Origin: Patescibacteria group bacterium
Lineage (GTDB): Bacteria > Patescibacteriota > Patescibacteriia > 2-12-FULL-60-25
Direction: 5' to 3'
NCBI GenBank assembly: GCA_018061755.1
Contig: JAGOTP010000013.1
Coordinates: forward strand, 1 to 33,211
DNA: 33,211 nucleotides
Below are positions 7,815 to 15,080 of the stretch, piece by piece (within the stretch, counting starts at the first letter, position 1; each line of letters opens with the position of its first letter). A model generated the notes under the pieces. That model saw only the letters and a list, made by a program, of their open reading frames with translations, made no database searches and was not told the DNA's origin. Made by a program: the position numbers and the translations under genes.

Positions 7815-8990
7815 TTAGCCTTTCAATGCCTTTCTCTTGGTTTTCCACTCTTTGGACGCCTGGGTATATCCCCCATCCTGACCATCCAAGAAATGGATGT
7901 GACGGGCATCATAGCGCTGAACATAGCAGGTCATAACAGAAGCTGGACAAGCAGCGAGTCCAAAAATCAACATTCCAGATTGTTCAAATTTTTCTAGCGC
8001 TTCACGAAAACGCATGCGTTGCTCCATGGTGCCGGAGATAATGGTGAGCAAACTTCCGGCGACATGCAACGTATCCGTCGCGAGCAATAATTCCTCGAGG
8101 TATTTTTGTGGTTGAAAATTTCCAATTCCGATTGATGTCTTGAAAGAAGCGGTGCTCAAACAAGCACGAACGAATTCTTTTACAAAATTCAACGGTGGAC
8201 ACGCTCCCGTCGACAGAAGAGCTTTGCGTTGCAAATTCCTCGCCTCCAAACTTGGTGTGAGATTTTGGGTATTCACTGGATGACGAGTTTGATATTCGCC
8301 ATAGATTTCATCTAAGGCTTCCAAAACTCGTGCGTACACAGATGCTTGAGCGTTCGTGTCTGTGGCATCGATAATGGCACAAACGACTTCTTCTTTGGGT
8401 GATGTCGGTTGAATTTCTTGCCAGCGACACATGAGACCCGTCAGATCGACTTCTGTTGGTTGTTCTTCTTCTGGAAATTGGCTCGTTGCTGGATCTGCCT
8501 TGATCAAGGTGTCTGCCAACGCTAAACCGTCGCCCAAGAACACTGCTTGATCATAGCCAGGAGCAACGGCCCACTTCGCAATACGTAATTGTTTACCTAC
8601 TTTGAGTAACTCGGAAACGGAGACTGAACCGACACGCAAACGTAAGCCATAGGAAACGAAGGTATTCGCTCGAAGTGCCTGCAGAGCTAGAACGATCTCA
8701 TCGCGAACATCCTGAGGAACGAGCAGAGTTGCACCATCACCCCCATAGAAGAAAGCGATCTCGTAGCCACGTGTTTTCGTCACATTCAAGGCTGCTATAA
8801 CACAGCTCGCGGCGACGGTATTCAGGTCACGCCCACGACCTTCATTCACCGCCTGAGTAGACCCTTGGACGTCGGTTACAATCACCGCCCAGCTCGCTGG
8901 AACAGTCTGGAAAAAAGCTTCGTCCGACAAGAGTTGCCGTAAAGCACCATGATAGGCTGGCAAATCTGCGTAAAATCGAGTGCTTTCCAT
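7815..8990 (-). CDS. DUF3095 family protein, class III cyclase-like
   Basis: The 391-residue product matches the DUF3095 layout as I know it: an N-terminal FYADLPAY, then VIVTDVQGSTQAVNEGR, then AFFYGGDGATLLVP near residue 83. The TDVQGST and GGDGA segments resemble the metal- and nucleotide-binding loops of class III adenylate/guanylate cyclases. Members of this family are annotated as adenylate-cyclase-related, but as far as I know the reaction is not established. There is no signal peptide or TM helix, so it is probably cytosolic. The gene follows the terminator at 9012-9043 and is likely transcribed alone. If it is a true cyclase, the window shows no obvious receptor for its product. Confidence 0.85.
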   Translation of the reverse strand: MESTRFYADLPAYHGALRQLLSDEAFFQTVPASWAVIVTDVQGSTQAVNEGRGRDLNTVAASCVIAALNVTKTRGYEIAFFYGGDGATLLVPQDVRDEIVLALQALRANTFVSYGLRLRVGSVSVSELLKVGKQLRIAKWAVAPGYDQAVFLGDGLALADTLIKADPATSQFPEEEQPTEVDLTGLMCRWQEIQPTSPKEEVVCAIIDATDTNAQASVYARVLEALDEIYGEYQTRHPVNTQNLTPSLEARNLQRKALLSTGACPPLNFVKEFVRACLSTASFKTSIGIGNFQPQKYLEELLLATDTLHVAGSLLTIISGTMEQRMRFREALEKFEQSGMLIFGLAACPASVMTCYVQRYDARHIHFLDGQDGGYTQASKEWKTKRKALKG

Positions 8991-9011
8991 AGATCACCAG
9001 CCTACCGTAAA

Positions 9012-9043
9012 CAACAAAAGACGGGAATGCCCGTCTTTTGTTG
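9012..9043 (-). terminator. Intrinsic terminator upstream of the DUF3095 gene
   Basis: A 14-bp perfect stem (9012-9025 with 9030-9043) has a 4-base loop. Read on the - strand it ends in TTTTGTTGTTT. It would end a transcript coming from the small ORF at 9114-9350 and so supports that ORF being expressed. Confidence 0.8.
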
Positions 9044-9113
9044 CGTTCTTTGTTTTATTATTGATATTGATTTTGCTATGTATGTGTATTTTGCTTTTAG
9101 TTTTTATGCTCCA

Positions 9114-9350
9114 CTATTCAGCGCTATACACATTGTTTCCTTCGCGTGATCCTTCGGCACCTCCGTATGAACCAGTAGATTCTGTTCCATTATGATCGGC
9201 TTTGCTGCCCCTTTCTGTCAATCCCGACGGTACACCTTGCTGGTTGTTCTGAGGCTGCTGAGTCGTGTCCGACGGCTGACCATTTGGTTGCGTCTTCTGC
9301 TGCTGGTCACGGTCATCGTTGTTGTTACCTTGCATATTGTTAGGTGTCAT
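9114..9350 (-). CDS. Small Q/N-rich hydrophilic protein
   Basis: The frame encodes 78 residues from the ATG at 9350. They are almost entirely polar: an N-terminal stretch rich in Asn, Gln and Asp (NNMQGNNNDDRDQQQ), a Gln/Pro middle, and a Gly/Ser/Glu tail. There is no hydrophobic core, so it is probably intrinsically disordered. No Shine-Dalgarno sequence is visible before 9350 or the alternative TTG at 9365. The main support is the strong - strand terminator 70 bases after its stop. I do not recognise a family, and it could be a chance frame. Confidence 0.45.
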   Translation of the reverse strand: MTPNNMQGNNNDDRDQQQKTQPNGQPSDTTQQPQNNQQGVPSGLTERGSKADHNGTESTGSYGGAEGSREGNNVYSAE

Positions 9351-9578
9351 ATGGGTTATAGACAAGGGATTAAGGAGAGCCTTAAACCGTCACCAACCAT
9401 CTGTATATGACGATGCGGATACGGATTTAAGCGCTCAGCGAGGCTGTACAGAAAACCGGATCTGACTACGAATCTGGCAACAGTCTGACTGAGTGCTCAA
9501 ACGATTCGTTAGATGGATTATTTTATTTCCTCCTCTTCCTATTCAAGCTAGCTCTCATCTAAAGCCGCGTCAAGGAAG

Positions 9579-9606
9579 TTATCCACAATTACACTATAAT
9601 ATAGTA
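9579..9606. promoter_or_regulatory. DnaA-box-like site, -10 box and AT palindrome
   Basis: TTATCCACA at 9579-9587 is a perfect consensus DnaA box. Eight bases later TATAAT (9595-9600) is a consensus -10, embedded in the 13-base palindrome ACTATA-A-TATAGT (9593-9605). It lies about 40 bases before the + strand gene at 9642 and may be that gene's promoter. No good -35 is seen. The rest of the spacer 9366-9578 holds nothing I can assign. Confidence 0.45.
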
Positions 9607-9641
9607 CAATTGACAGCAGGTGCTCTAAAAAACAAGGCTAG

Positions 9642-10082
9642 ATGGTGTTAGGATTGACCTATATGCCCATCCCCTCTTCTGCGATCAGCGTACCAACTAG
9701 CCTGCGCACTTGGTTCGTCGTACATTTTATTATCGATGCATTGTTTGCTATTCCGCTGTTTATCGCTCCTCACTATGTCTTAGGCATGTTCGGCTGGACC
9801 ACGATTGATCCGGTCGCAGGCCGCTTGGTAGCCTCTGCCTTCTTCGCGATCGGGACGACGTCGCTAATTACAAGAAGAGCAGATGCATCAAGCTACCGCT
9901 CGTTATTGATCCTTAAATTACTCTGGTCAGGGATCGCGCTCCTCGGATTGTTTATCAATATTGCAAACGGTGCGCCCGCATTCGCTTGGATCGCCGTTGG
10001 AGTTTTTGTCGTCTTGTTTATTGTTTGGGCGTATTACTATCGCCAACTTCGATCACAAACAACCGGTTCATTGCACGCGTAA
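9642..10082 (+). CDS. Hypothetical four-TM membrane protein
   Basis: The 146-residue product has four hydrophobic helices, at roughly 24-44, 58-76, 88-106 and 112-132. The loop pattern is PHYVLGMFGWTTIDPVAGRLVASAFFAIG. This recalls small DoxX/DUF4345-like inner-membrane proteins, but the match is by general pattern only. The start could also be the ATG at 9663, which has AGGA nine bases upstream. The last 65 bases overlap, tail to tail, the end of the helicase gene on the other strand. Confidence 0.75.
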   Translation: MVLGLTYMPIPSSAISVPTSLRTWFVVHFIIDALFAIPLFIAPHYVLGMFGWTTIDPVAGRLVASAFFAIGTTSLITRRADASSYRSLLILKLLWSGIALLGLFINIANGAPAFAWIAVGVFVVLFIVWAYYYRQLRSQTTGSLHA

Positions 10083-11865
10083 AAGCCACATAAAGCAAGT
10101 CAAAGCGAACCCGTTGCAATTCTTCGCGCGAATCAGATGAAATGTTGGGAATAACTGGAGTCTGAAGCCAGGTCTGAGGCAAAATAACAGCGACGTCCGA
10201 GAACTCAACGCCTTGAGCCTGCTGGAAGGTAAGGTAACGAATATTTCCCTGAAATGGTTGTTTTCCTTCTTGAATCACACGCAAGGTCTCTTCGTCTGGA
10301 GCCAATATACCGATCAAACGCCCATCAGAAGGAGTCAAAGTCAACCAGGTTGCAAGGATTGAGAACGCTTCTTGAGATTGGTTTACATGTATTTCCTGGA
10401 CGCTCTCTCCGATTTGAGCACGTTCTGGGATAGACACCTTGTAGCCTCGCTGTAAAATATATTCTAATATTTGTCGACTATTGCGATAGACCGTATGGAG
10501 TTGAATGCGCTGATTTTCGAGAAGTTTCTCCCCTACCTCCTCCCAGCTGCGAATCGTTCCAATTCTGGTCTGCTGAGCCAGGTCACCGACATATAATAGC
10601 GCTTTTGTATTTGGGTCAATGCAAGACCGTACAAGCACTATCTGTTGAGGGAGATAGTTCTGAATCTCGTCCAAGACAATCGTTGAGTAGCGTAGGATTT
10701 CTTGCCGTGTCTGTTCCACCAGGCTTCCACGAGCACCACGCACCATCACCTTTCGTTCACGAATCAATAAACTATGACGAGCCTTCCAAGCCAGGAGCAA
10801 AATCGTAAGATCAAAGCGGTCTAGTACTCGTTCAGTTTTTTGCGTTTTCCAAAGAGCGAAAGCTACTTCTGACAACGTTCGTTCATAAAGATTTCCAAGA
10901 TAGCTCCAAATAGACTCCTTTCCAGAATATGAGCGCAATTCTTGATCTAACGTACGGCGTTTTTCGAACTCGTAAAGTTCTTGTAACTCCCGTTTTGCCG
11001 TATGAGTATCTCTAATCGTGACATGGCCAAATGCTGGAAGAATAGATAGCGCCCACTGACTAAACGTTTCGATCACCACATGATGAATCCCGAGAGACGG
11101 CAAAAGCTCGGTGAAGTACTCACGCGATGAGGCATCTTGGACCAGAACGAGCATCGAAGTAGCGGTAAACCGTTCCGCCGTTTCAGGCGACTGGGCAAGA
11201 TAAGCCAATCGATGAAGCGCCAGAGTTGTTTTTCCTGAGCCAGCAGGACCAGATAATAAAAGTGGACCTGTCGCTGGGGCTCGGATGACGCTATCTTGTG
11301 CCTTCTCCATCTGAGCCACGATATCCGTCAGCGCAAACGTCGACTTACGATTACTGAAGTAGTCTTGATAGATCAACGTCCGCTCATATCTCTCGGCCTC
11401 ACTCGACATGAAGAGAATTCGACGTTTTACGATCATGAACTGATCTTTTCGAACCAAGATCGCTGCTTTATGCGTGCCATCAGGGAGACGATACGAGACT
11501 TCTCCAAGTGGTTCATATCGAATGGATGAAACTGGTGAAATCCACGAAAAGATCTGCTCATCCGGTCGTGAGAATTTAGCAAAATAAAACGCTCGTGGTT
11601 GCACTTCTCCAGGAAAGAGCAGGTCACATTGAATGAAATATGGTGATTCCATTAATAAAGCAGCCTGTTCAGAAGCAGCTTCTCGAATGGGGAGCAAGGC
11701 TTGTTGGACCGCTCGATCAGGCGTCGCTGGCTGACGTAATAAGACTCGTAACGCCTCCAGTGTTTGCTCTTCTGTTTCTTTCTTCTGTTCCAGCCGTGCA
11801 CTAATCTCCGCAACATGCGTCTGAGCAATTTGATGGAGAGATCGCTTCTCTTGATCCGTGAGCAT
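10018..11865 (-). CDS. HelD/UvrD-like superfamily 1 helicase
   Basis: The product has 615 residues from the ATG at 11865. The N-terminal 80 residues form a charged, probably coiled-coil segment (ARLEQKKETEEQTLEAL). The ATPase core has Walker A SGPAGSGKTTLALHRLAYL near residue 210, a DEIQN Walker B in place of DEAQD, and a C-terminal motif VI region LLYVAFTRAMNRLFVIEVGD. The helical N terminus followed by GSGKTTLALHR is typical of HelD, which binds RNA polymerase and recycles stalled complexes; typical UvrD lacks that N terminus. The GTG at 11907 would add 14 residues. The gene lies about 80 bases downstream of bcp on the same strand. Its 3' end overlaps the opposite gene by 65 bases. Confidence 0.85.
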   Translation of the reverse strand: MLTDQEKRSLHQIAQTHVAEISARLEQKKETEEQTLEALRVLLRQPATPDRAVQQALLPIREAASEQAALLMESPYFIQCDLLFPGEVQPRAFYFAKFSRPDEQIFSWISPVSSIRYEPLGEVSYRLPDGTHKAAILVRKDQFMIVKRRILFMSSEAERYERTLIYQDYFSNRKSTFALTDIVAQMEKAQDSVIRAPATGPLLLSGPAGSGKTTLALHRLAYLAQSPETAERFTATSMLVLVQDASSREYFTELLPSLGIHHVVIETFSQWALSILPAFGHVTIRDTHTAKRELQELYEFEKRRTLDQELRSYSGKESIWSYLGNLYERTLSEVAFALWKTQKTERVLDRFDLTILLLAWKARHSLLIRERKVMVRGARGSLVEQTRQEILRYSTIVLDEIQNYLPQQIVLVRSCIDPNTKALLYVGDLAQQTRIGTIRSWEEVGEKLLENQRIQLHTVYRNSRQILEYILQRGYKVSIPERAQIGESVQEIHVNQSQEAFSILATWLTLTPSDGRLIGILAPDEETLRVIQEGKQPFQGNIRYLTFQQAQGVEFSDVAVILPQTWLQTPVIPNISSDSREELQRVRFDLLYVAFTRAMNRLFVIEVGDSNTPKQ

Positions 11866-11945
11866 AAATAAAAATGAAATTTCTAGGCTCTCGTAGGCGG
11901 TTTCCACCCTTGGAGAGTCAAGAAAGAGCGCTCACGCATCTTAAG

Positions 11946-12416
11946 CTACTTTTGTAACGTCTTTAGATCATTCAACACTTCATCGGCATGCAATTCCGGT
12001 TTTACGCTCTCGTAGATTTTGGCGATCTTGCCCTTAGGATCAATCAAGAAACTGGTGCGCATTGTTCCCAGATATTCGCGACCCATAAACTTCTTTTTAC
12101 CCCAGACGCCATAGTCTTGCACCATCTTTTTGTCTTCGTCGGCGAGGAGTGTGAATGGTAGCTGGAATTTCTCAGCAAATTTGGCATGGCTTTTGACTGA
12201 ATCGACACTTACGCCAAAGACGGTGGCATCAATTTTTTTGAACTTGGGGAGGTTATCGCGGAAGGCGCAGGCCTCTTTGGTACAACCCGGTGTATCGTCC
12301 TTGGGGTAGAAATAGAGCAGAACCCAGGAACCAGCGTAATCCGAGAGCTTATGTTCCTCTCCGGTTTGATCGTTCAGTTTCCAGGCGGGGGCCTTCTGGC
12401 CTTCAGTGAGTGTCAT
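11946..12416 (-). CDS. bcp: Thioredoxin-dependent thiol peroxidase (Bcp/PrxQ)
   Basis: The enzyme reduces hydrogen peroxide and organic hydroperoxides in the cytosol using thioredoxin. The 156 residues are the usual length. The active-site stretch YPKDDTPGCTKEACAFRD places the peroxidatic cysteine at residue 45 and the resolving cysteine at residue 50, as in the atypical two-Cys Bcp/PrxQ type. The later R in TMRTSFLIDPKGKI is also conserved. It has its own upstream terminator (12452-12485) and may be co-transcribed with the helicase downstream. Confidence 0.96.
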   Translation of the reverse strand: MTLTEGQKAPAWKLNDQTGEEHKLSDYAGSWVLLYFYPKDDTPGCTKEACAFRDNLPKFKKIDATVFGVSVDSVKSHAKFAEKFQLPFTLLADEDKKMVQDYGVWGKKKFMGREYLGTMRTSFLIDPKGKIAKIYESVKPELHADEVLNDLKTLQK

Positions 12417-12451
12417 GGGGTCATGCTAGCAGACTGACTCGAAGCTGAAAA

Positions 12452-12485
12452 CAAACAAGCGGCCCTCATGAGAGCCGCTTGTTTG
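12452..12485 (-). terminator. Terminator of the XRE regulator gene
   Basis: A 12-bp perfect outer stem (12452-12463 with 12474-12485) encloses a small CTC/GAG helix. On the - strand it ends in TTTGTTTTC. It starts 16 bases past the stop of the XRE gene and separates it from bcp. Confidence 0.85.
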
Positions 12486-12500
12486 CGCTACCCTAGTAAA

Positions 12501-12725
12501 CTAGGACAAAAGGTCGTCGATCGTGCAGCCGAAGACGGCGGAGAGTCCGATCAGCGTTTTGGCTGTTGGATTCTTGTTCGCGCCCGATTCGAGCTTGATG
12601 ATCGTGTTGTAATTGACTTTCGCTTCACGTGCCAAGTCATCGCGGGTCAGATCCTTCTCCGTGCGGAGACGTTTGACGGTAGCGGCAACTTTGCCCAGGT
12701 TGTAGCGTTGTTTCTTGGTGGCCAT
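12501..12725 (-). CDS. XRE-family helix-turn-helix regulator
   Basis: The 74-residue product is a single Cro/CI-type DNA-binding domain. The pattern is VAATVKRLRTEKDLTRDDLA, then REAKVNYNTIIKLESGANKN with the recognition helix, then PTAKTLIGLSAVFGCTIDDLL. There is no effector domain, so it is likely a simple repressor or activator. I chose the ATG at 12725 over a TTG six bases upstream. A TATATTAT box ends nine bases before the ATG with no Shine-Dalgarno sequence, so the mRNA is probably leaderless. An 11-base AT motif in this promoter (12735-12745) recurs in two other spacers. Confidence 0.93.
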   Translation of the reverse strand: MATKKQRYNLGKVAATVKRLRTEKDLTRDDLAREAKVNYNTIIKLESGANKNPTAKTLIGLSAVFGCTIDDLLS

Positions 12726-12831
12726 AGGCAAGAAATAATATAGTAGAACGTTAAATCACGTTAGCCAAAATAAAAGGATACGTCAAGATGTGCAAAGGTG
12801 AAATAACAATACCTTATGAATAAAGGCAACG

Positions 12832-12859
12832 AAAAACAGCACCATTTGGTGCTGTTTTT
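12832..12859 (-). terminator. Terminator of tRNA-Ser(GCU)
   Basis: This is an almost perfect 28-base palindrome: 13-bp arms around TT, with A5 and T5 ends. It starts three bases past the tRNA CCA on the - strand. Confidence 0.88.
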
Positions 12860-12862
12860 ACG

Positions 12863-12954
12863 TGGCGGAGAGAGAGGGATTCGAACCCTCGCGGAGCTTT
12901 TGGCTCCCTACAGGTTTAGCAAACCCGCCCCTTCAGCCTCTTGGGTATCTCTCC
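12863..12954 (-). tRNA. tRNA-Ser, anticodon GCU
   Basis: The - strand gives the acceptor stem GGAGAGA/TCTCTCC, discriminator G and an encoded CCA. The anticodon stem encloses loop TTGCTAA with anticodon GCT, reading AGC and AGU. A long variable arm (GGAGC/GCTCC) marks it as a class II serine tRNA, and the T-loop is TTCGAAT. The 92-base length fits. The 29 bases of its 3' end (12863-12891) are nearly identical, in inverted orientation, to those of the tRNA-Ser at 14077-14166. Confidence 0.96.
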
Positions 12955-13001
12955 ACGCGCCGACGATGGTAACAGCTTCGGGAGGGCTAATCAAGGCGCT
13001 T

Positions 13002-13031
13002 TTGACAATTCTGCCCAAAATAAGGTATTAC
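13002..13031 (+). promoter_or_regulatory. Promoter of the tRNA-flanked gene array
   Basis: A perfect -35 TTGACA (13002-13007) is followed by an 18-base spacer and a -10 TATTAC (13026-13031). Transcription would begin near 13038, about 50 bases before the first small gene. This is the clearest -35/-10 pair in the window. Confidence 0.6.
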
Positions 13032-13092
13032 ATGTTGGCTTTCGCCAAAATGACAGGAAAACAACCTGGCGAGGCAAGGGAGCGATGTGACG

Positions 13093-13485
13093 ATGACGAC
13101 AAGAACGGATGCCGCAAGGGATGGCGCAACAACGATGCCCATTCCATCGGCACGGCAGGGGGTCCATCCCAGCCTGATCTTCCCCCTTCTGCTGGGCGAG
13201 CAGCAGGGAGCGGCTGAGGAGGCCGACCTGTTGGTCGTACTCATCGACCGCTGCGCGAAGCACGGCTGGGAGGCGCAGATCCACATCCACGACCTCTGGA
13301 CTCAGCTCTTCCAGTCCGACGATGCGAAAGGGCCGAAGAAGGGGTGGGAGGCGACCGAGGTCGCGACAGGAGCCCTCGTCAGGCTCGCCCTGAAGGGGTA
13401 CGTGGTCATGGTCAAGAGGGACTGGATCATGGTCACGAACCTCGTTCCCGAGCTGCTCCGCTCGATCGAAGCTGCGGCCAGGTAG
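13093..13485 (+). CDS. Small winged-helix-like protein, array gene 1
   Basis: The 130-residue product has no family I recognise. The first 20 residues are polar. From about residue 40 it shows helix DLLVVLIDRCAKHG, helix IHDLWTQLFQ, a charged loop (SDDAKGPKKG), then helix EVATGALVRLALKGYV. A beta-turn VMVKRDWIMV and a last helix follow. This helix-helix-recognition helix-wing order is what a small winged-helix DNA-binding domain looks like; that is inference from pattern only. GGGAG lies ten bases before the ATG at 13093; a GTG at 13087 is the other possible start. It is the first gene after the strong promoter, and its stop is followed 26 bases later by the first 45-base hairpin repeat. Codon use is clearly more G/C-rich than in neighbouring genes. 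Confidence 0.7.
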   Translation: MTTRTDAARDGATTMPIPSARQGVHPSLIFPLLLGEQQGAAEEADLLVVLIDRCAKHGWEAQIHIHDLWTQLFQSDDAKGPKKGWEATEVATGALVRLALKGYVVMVKRDWIMVTNLVPELLRSIEAAAR

Positions 13486-13511
13486 GAGCACACCTAGAGC
13501 AAGAGAAGACA

Positions 13512-13556
13512 CTCTTCCCCACCCCCAGCGCCCAGGAGAACGCCGGGGGTGGAACT
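13512..13556 (+). repeat. 45-base hairpin repeat, copy 1
   Basis: This copy matches 13847-13891 with only two C/T differences over 45 bases. The core is an inverted repeat CCACCCCC/GGGGGTGG (8 bp) enclosing GCG/CGC around a CCCAGGAGAA-type loop. Nothing resembling a T run follows, so it is not a standard terminator. It lies between array genes 1 and 2. Confidence 0.85.
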
Positions 13557-13574
13557 AAATCTGTGGAGCAGAGC

Positions 13575-13829
13575 ATGGCGAATGAAACCCACGAAGAACA
13601 CCGGGTGCTGAACATCATCGAGACGATGAGGGGACATGATCGACAGAAGAATCGCTTCGAGCTTGCAGAGCTCGAGCGACGATGGAAACTGCGCCAGATG
13701 GGCAGTCACCCCGAGTTCAACCTCCCGGATGGACTCACAGATCCAGCTACCATGTACAAGGCGATCCTTCGTCTGGTCGCGAGAGGACGGCTGAAAGCAG
13801 GGACCGACGACACGGTGCAGCTCTGCTGA
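13575..13829 (+). CDS. Small winged-helix-like protein, array gene 2
   Basis: The 84-residue product has no recognised family. Its layout repeats that of array gene 1: helix HRVLNIIETMRGHDRQ, helix RFELAELERRWKLRQMG, a loop with SHPEFNLPDG, helix PATMYKAILRLVARGRL, and a short final strand (DDTVQLC). The segment ILRLVARGRL aligns by eye with LVRLALKGYV of gene 1, suggesting the same fold. The ATG at 13575 has GGAG six bases upstream, whereas longer in-frame starts would run back through the repeat and gene 1. The stop is TGA. The second 45-base repeat begins 18 bases after it. Confidence 0.7.
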   Translation: MANETHEEHRVLNIIETMRGHDRQKNRFELAELERRWKLRQMGSHPEFNLPDGLTDPATMYKAILRLVARGRLKAGTDDTVQLC

Positions 13830-13846
13830 ACACGAAGGCAACAACC

Positions 13847-13891
13847 CTCTTCCCCACCCCCAGCGTCCAGGAGAACGCCGGGGGTGGAATT
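13847..13891 (+). repeat. 45-base hairpin repeat, copy 2
   Basis: This is the second copy of the repeat at 13512-13556, with two C/T changes, one in the loop and one at the 3' end. The stem bases are unchanged. It follows array gene 2 at a similar spacing. The same gene-then-hairpin order twice in a row suggests a modular array. Confidence 0.85.
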
Positions 13892-13949
13892 CGTTTTCAA
13901 ACCGGCCAACATCATCCTCGACAAATCCCCTCAAATTCTCTATCCTTGC

Positions 13950-14045
13950 GCGGTCTGCCATAGGCATTTTGCTGTGAGACAGTCCGTCTTGCGAAGCAAA
14001 GCGCAGGCATGGCGCAGACCGCAGTGAGTCCGTGAGCACACGGAC
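13950..14045. other. Structured spacer before tRNA-Ser(UGA)
   Basis: GCGGTCTG (13950-13957) pairs with CAGACCGC (14015-14022). The helix continues with CCAT/ATGG after a two-base bulge, closing a 73-base element with a small inner TTGC/GCAA hairpin. Directly after it GTCCGTG/CACGGAC forms a second hairpin (14028-14045) with loop AGCA. No T run follows. It may be an RNA element or the remains of another array module; the strand is not clear. Confidence 0.4.
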
Positions 14046-14076
14046 GAACGGATGGTCAGCGCCATAAGCCGAGCAC

Positions 14077-14167
<91 letters not shown>

Positions 14168-14168
14168 A

Positions 14169-14205
14169 CAAAATCACTGTTCAAACGAGCAGTGATTTTG
14201 CTTTT
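14169..14205 (+). terminator. Terminator of tRNA-Ser(UGA)
   Basis: An 11-bp stem (14169-14179 with 14190-14200) has a 10-base loop and is followed by CTTTTC. It begins three bases after the tRNA CCA. Its symmetric A/T ends let it act on both strands. Confidence 0.85.
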
Positions 14206-14250
14206 CAAAAAAGAAGCAGGCCATCCGCATAGCGACGGATGGCCCAGACT

Positions 14251-14709
14251 TCAAAAGAGCTTTTCGTAGTAGATCGTCTCGAACCCACCAAGGATACCCC
14301 GTCGGGTTTCTTTAAATCCGTTCTTCTCATAAAGGCGTCGTGCGGAAACAAGCTGGATCGTCGTGTCGAGAACGAGCTTATCGAAGCCAAGCTCCCTAGC
14401 TCGATGCGTCAGTCTATCGAGCAGCGTCTGTCCAATGCCCTGACCCCAATAAGAAGGTAAAACCCGCATACGCTTAATTTCTCCGCAAGCCTTGTCTACA
14501 CGACGCAATGCACCCATGCCAATAACGCGCTTCTCATGCGTAACAACGAGGAAATCACCTTCCTTCAAGTACGTTTCTTCAATGTTGAACAAGTCGGTAT
14601 CCCATTCTCCACTCAAGACATCCGAGACAACAGCCTTGAGAGCAGTAACATGCAGATCAAAAACAGCTTCACGGTCAGCCATATTATAACGACGAATCTC
14701 GAGTTCCAT
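14251..14709 (-). CDS. GNAT family N-acetyltransferase
   Basis: The 152-residue product carries the GNAT acetyl-CoA-binding signature around residues 88-104: IKRMRVLPSYWGQGIGQTLL, with the Q-G-x-G loop. The C-terminal helix-strand LVSARRLYEKNGFKE is also typical. The substrate cannot be told from sequence. The start at 14709 is firm because AAAGGAGG, the best Shine-Dalgarno sequence in the window, lies six bases upstream; a longer frame to 14760 would run through it. It is a single-gene unit convergent with the tRNA-Ser. Confidence 0.94.
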   Translation of the reverse strand: MELEIRRYNMADREAVFDLHVTALKAVVSDVLSGEWDTDLFNIEETYLKEGDFLVVTHEKRVIGMGALRRVDKACGEIKRMRVLPSYWGQGIGQTLLDRLTHRARELGFDKLVLDTTIQLVSARRLYEKNGFKETRRGILGGFETIYYEKLF

Positions 14710-15035
14710 CGTAGCCTCCTTTGATTGTGTGAGAGACGATTTAAAGAGCGAACGCAGCAAAAAGGCAAGCTAAACAAAGCTTGACCAGGTATTGAAAAAA
14801 CCGACGAGTAACATAATATTTCAAGATTAGCAGAGCCTAGCGAAAAACACAATTTTGCTCCGTCTCATGCGCCTCGAAAGCGCCTGGATTTTAACCCCTG
14901 AAAAAGCGCTTGAGTTACATGTTTCCCTGGCTGCTTAACTCGACTAGCTCGCCCGCAAAAATGTATTTGTGCACGCTTTTCAAAAAAGAGTTCTTCTATT
15001 CTATGTAGGCGTAACGCTGTTTTCAAAATATATCA
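14710..15035. other. 326-base spacer, nothing assigned
   Basis: Apart from the Shine-Dalgarno sequence and likely promoter of the acetyltransferase gene at its left end, I see no gene or RNA here. There are two loose AAAGCGC-type words and an AT-rich stretch near 14980-15035, but no paired structure worth calling. Confidence 0.5.
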
Positions 15036-15066
15036 AGAAGACTTGCCTATCATGGGCAAGTCTTCT
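15036..15066 (-). terminator. Terminator of the TapB-like lipoprotein gene
   Basis: A 12-bp perfect stem (15036-15047 with 15055-15066) has a 7-base loop. On the - strand it is followed by TGATATATTTT. It lies 15 bases past the stop at 15081. Confidence 0.8.
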
Positions 15067-15080
15067 CTGTGACGATGTCT

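Noticed and set aside
9579-9587. Replication origin
   Set aside because: Only one perfect DnaA box is visible, with no cluster, no AT-rich repeats and no dnaA or dnaN nearby.
13512-13891. Integron attC sites
   Set aside because: The position after each gene fits, but no RYYYAAC/GTTRRRY core pair is present and no integrase gene is in the window.
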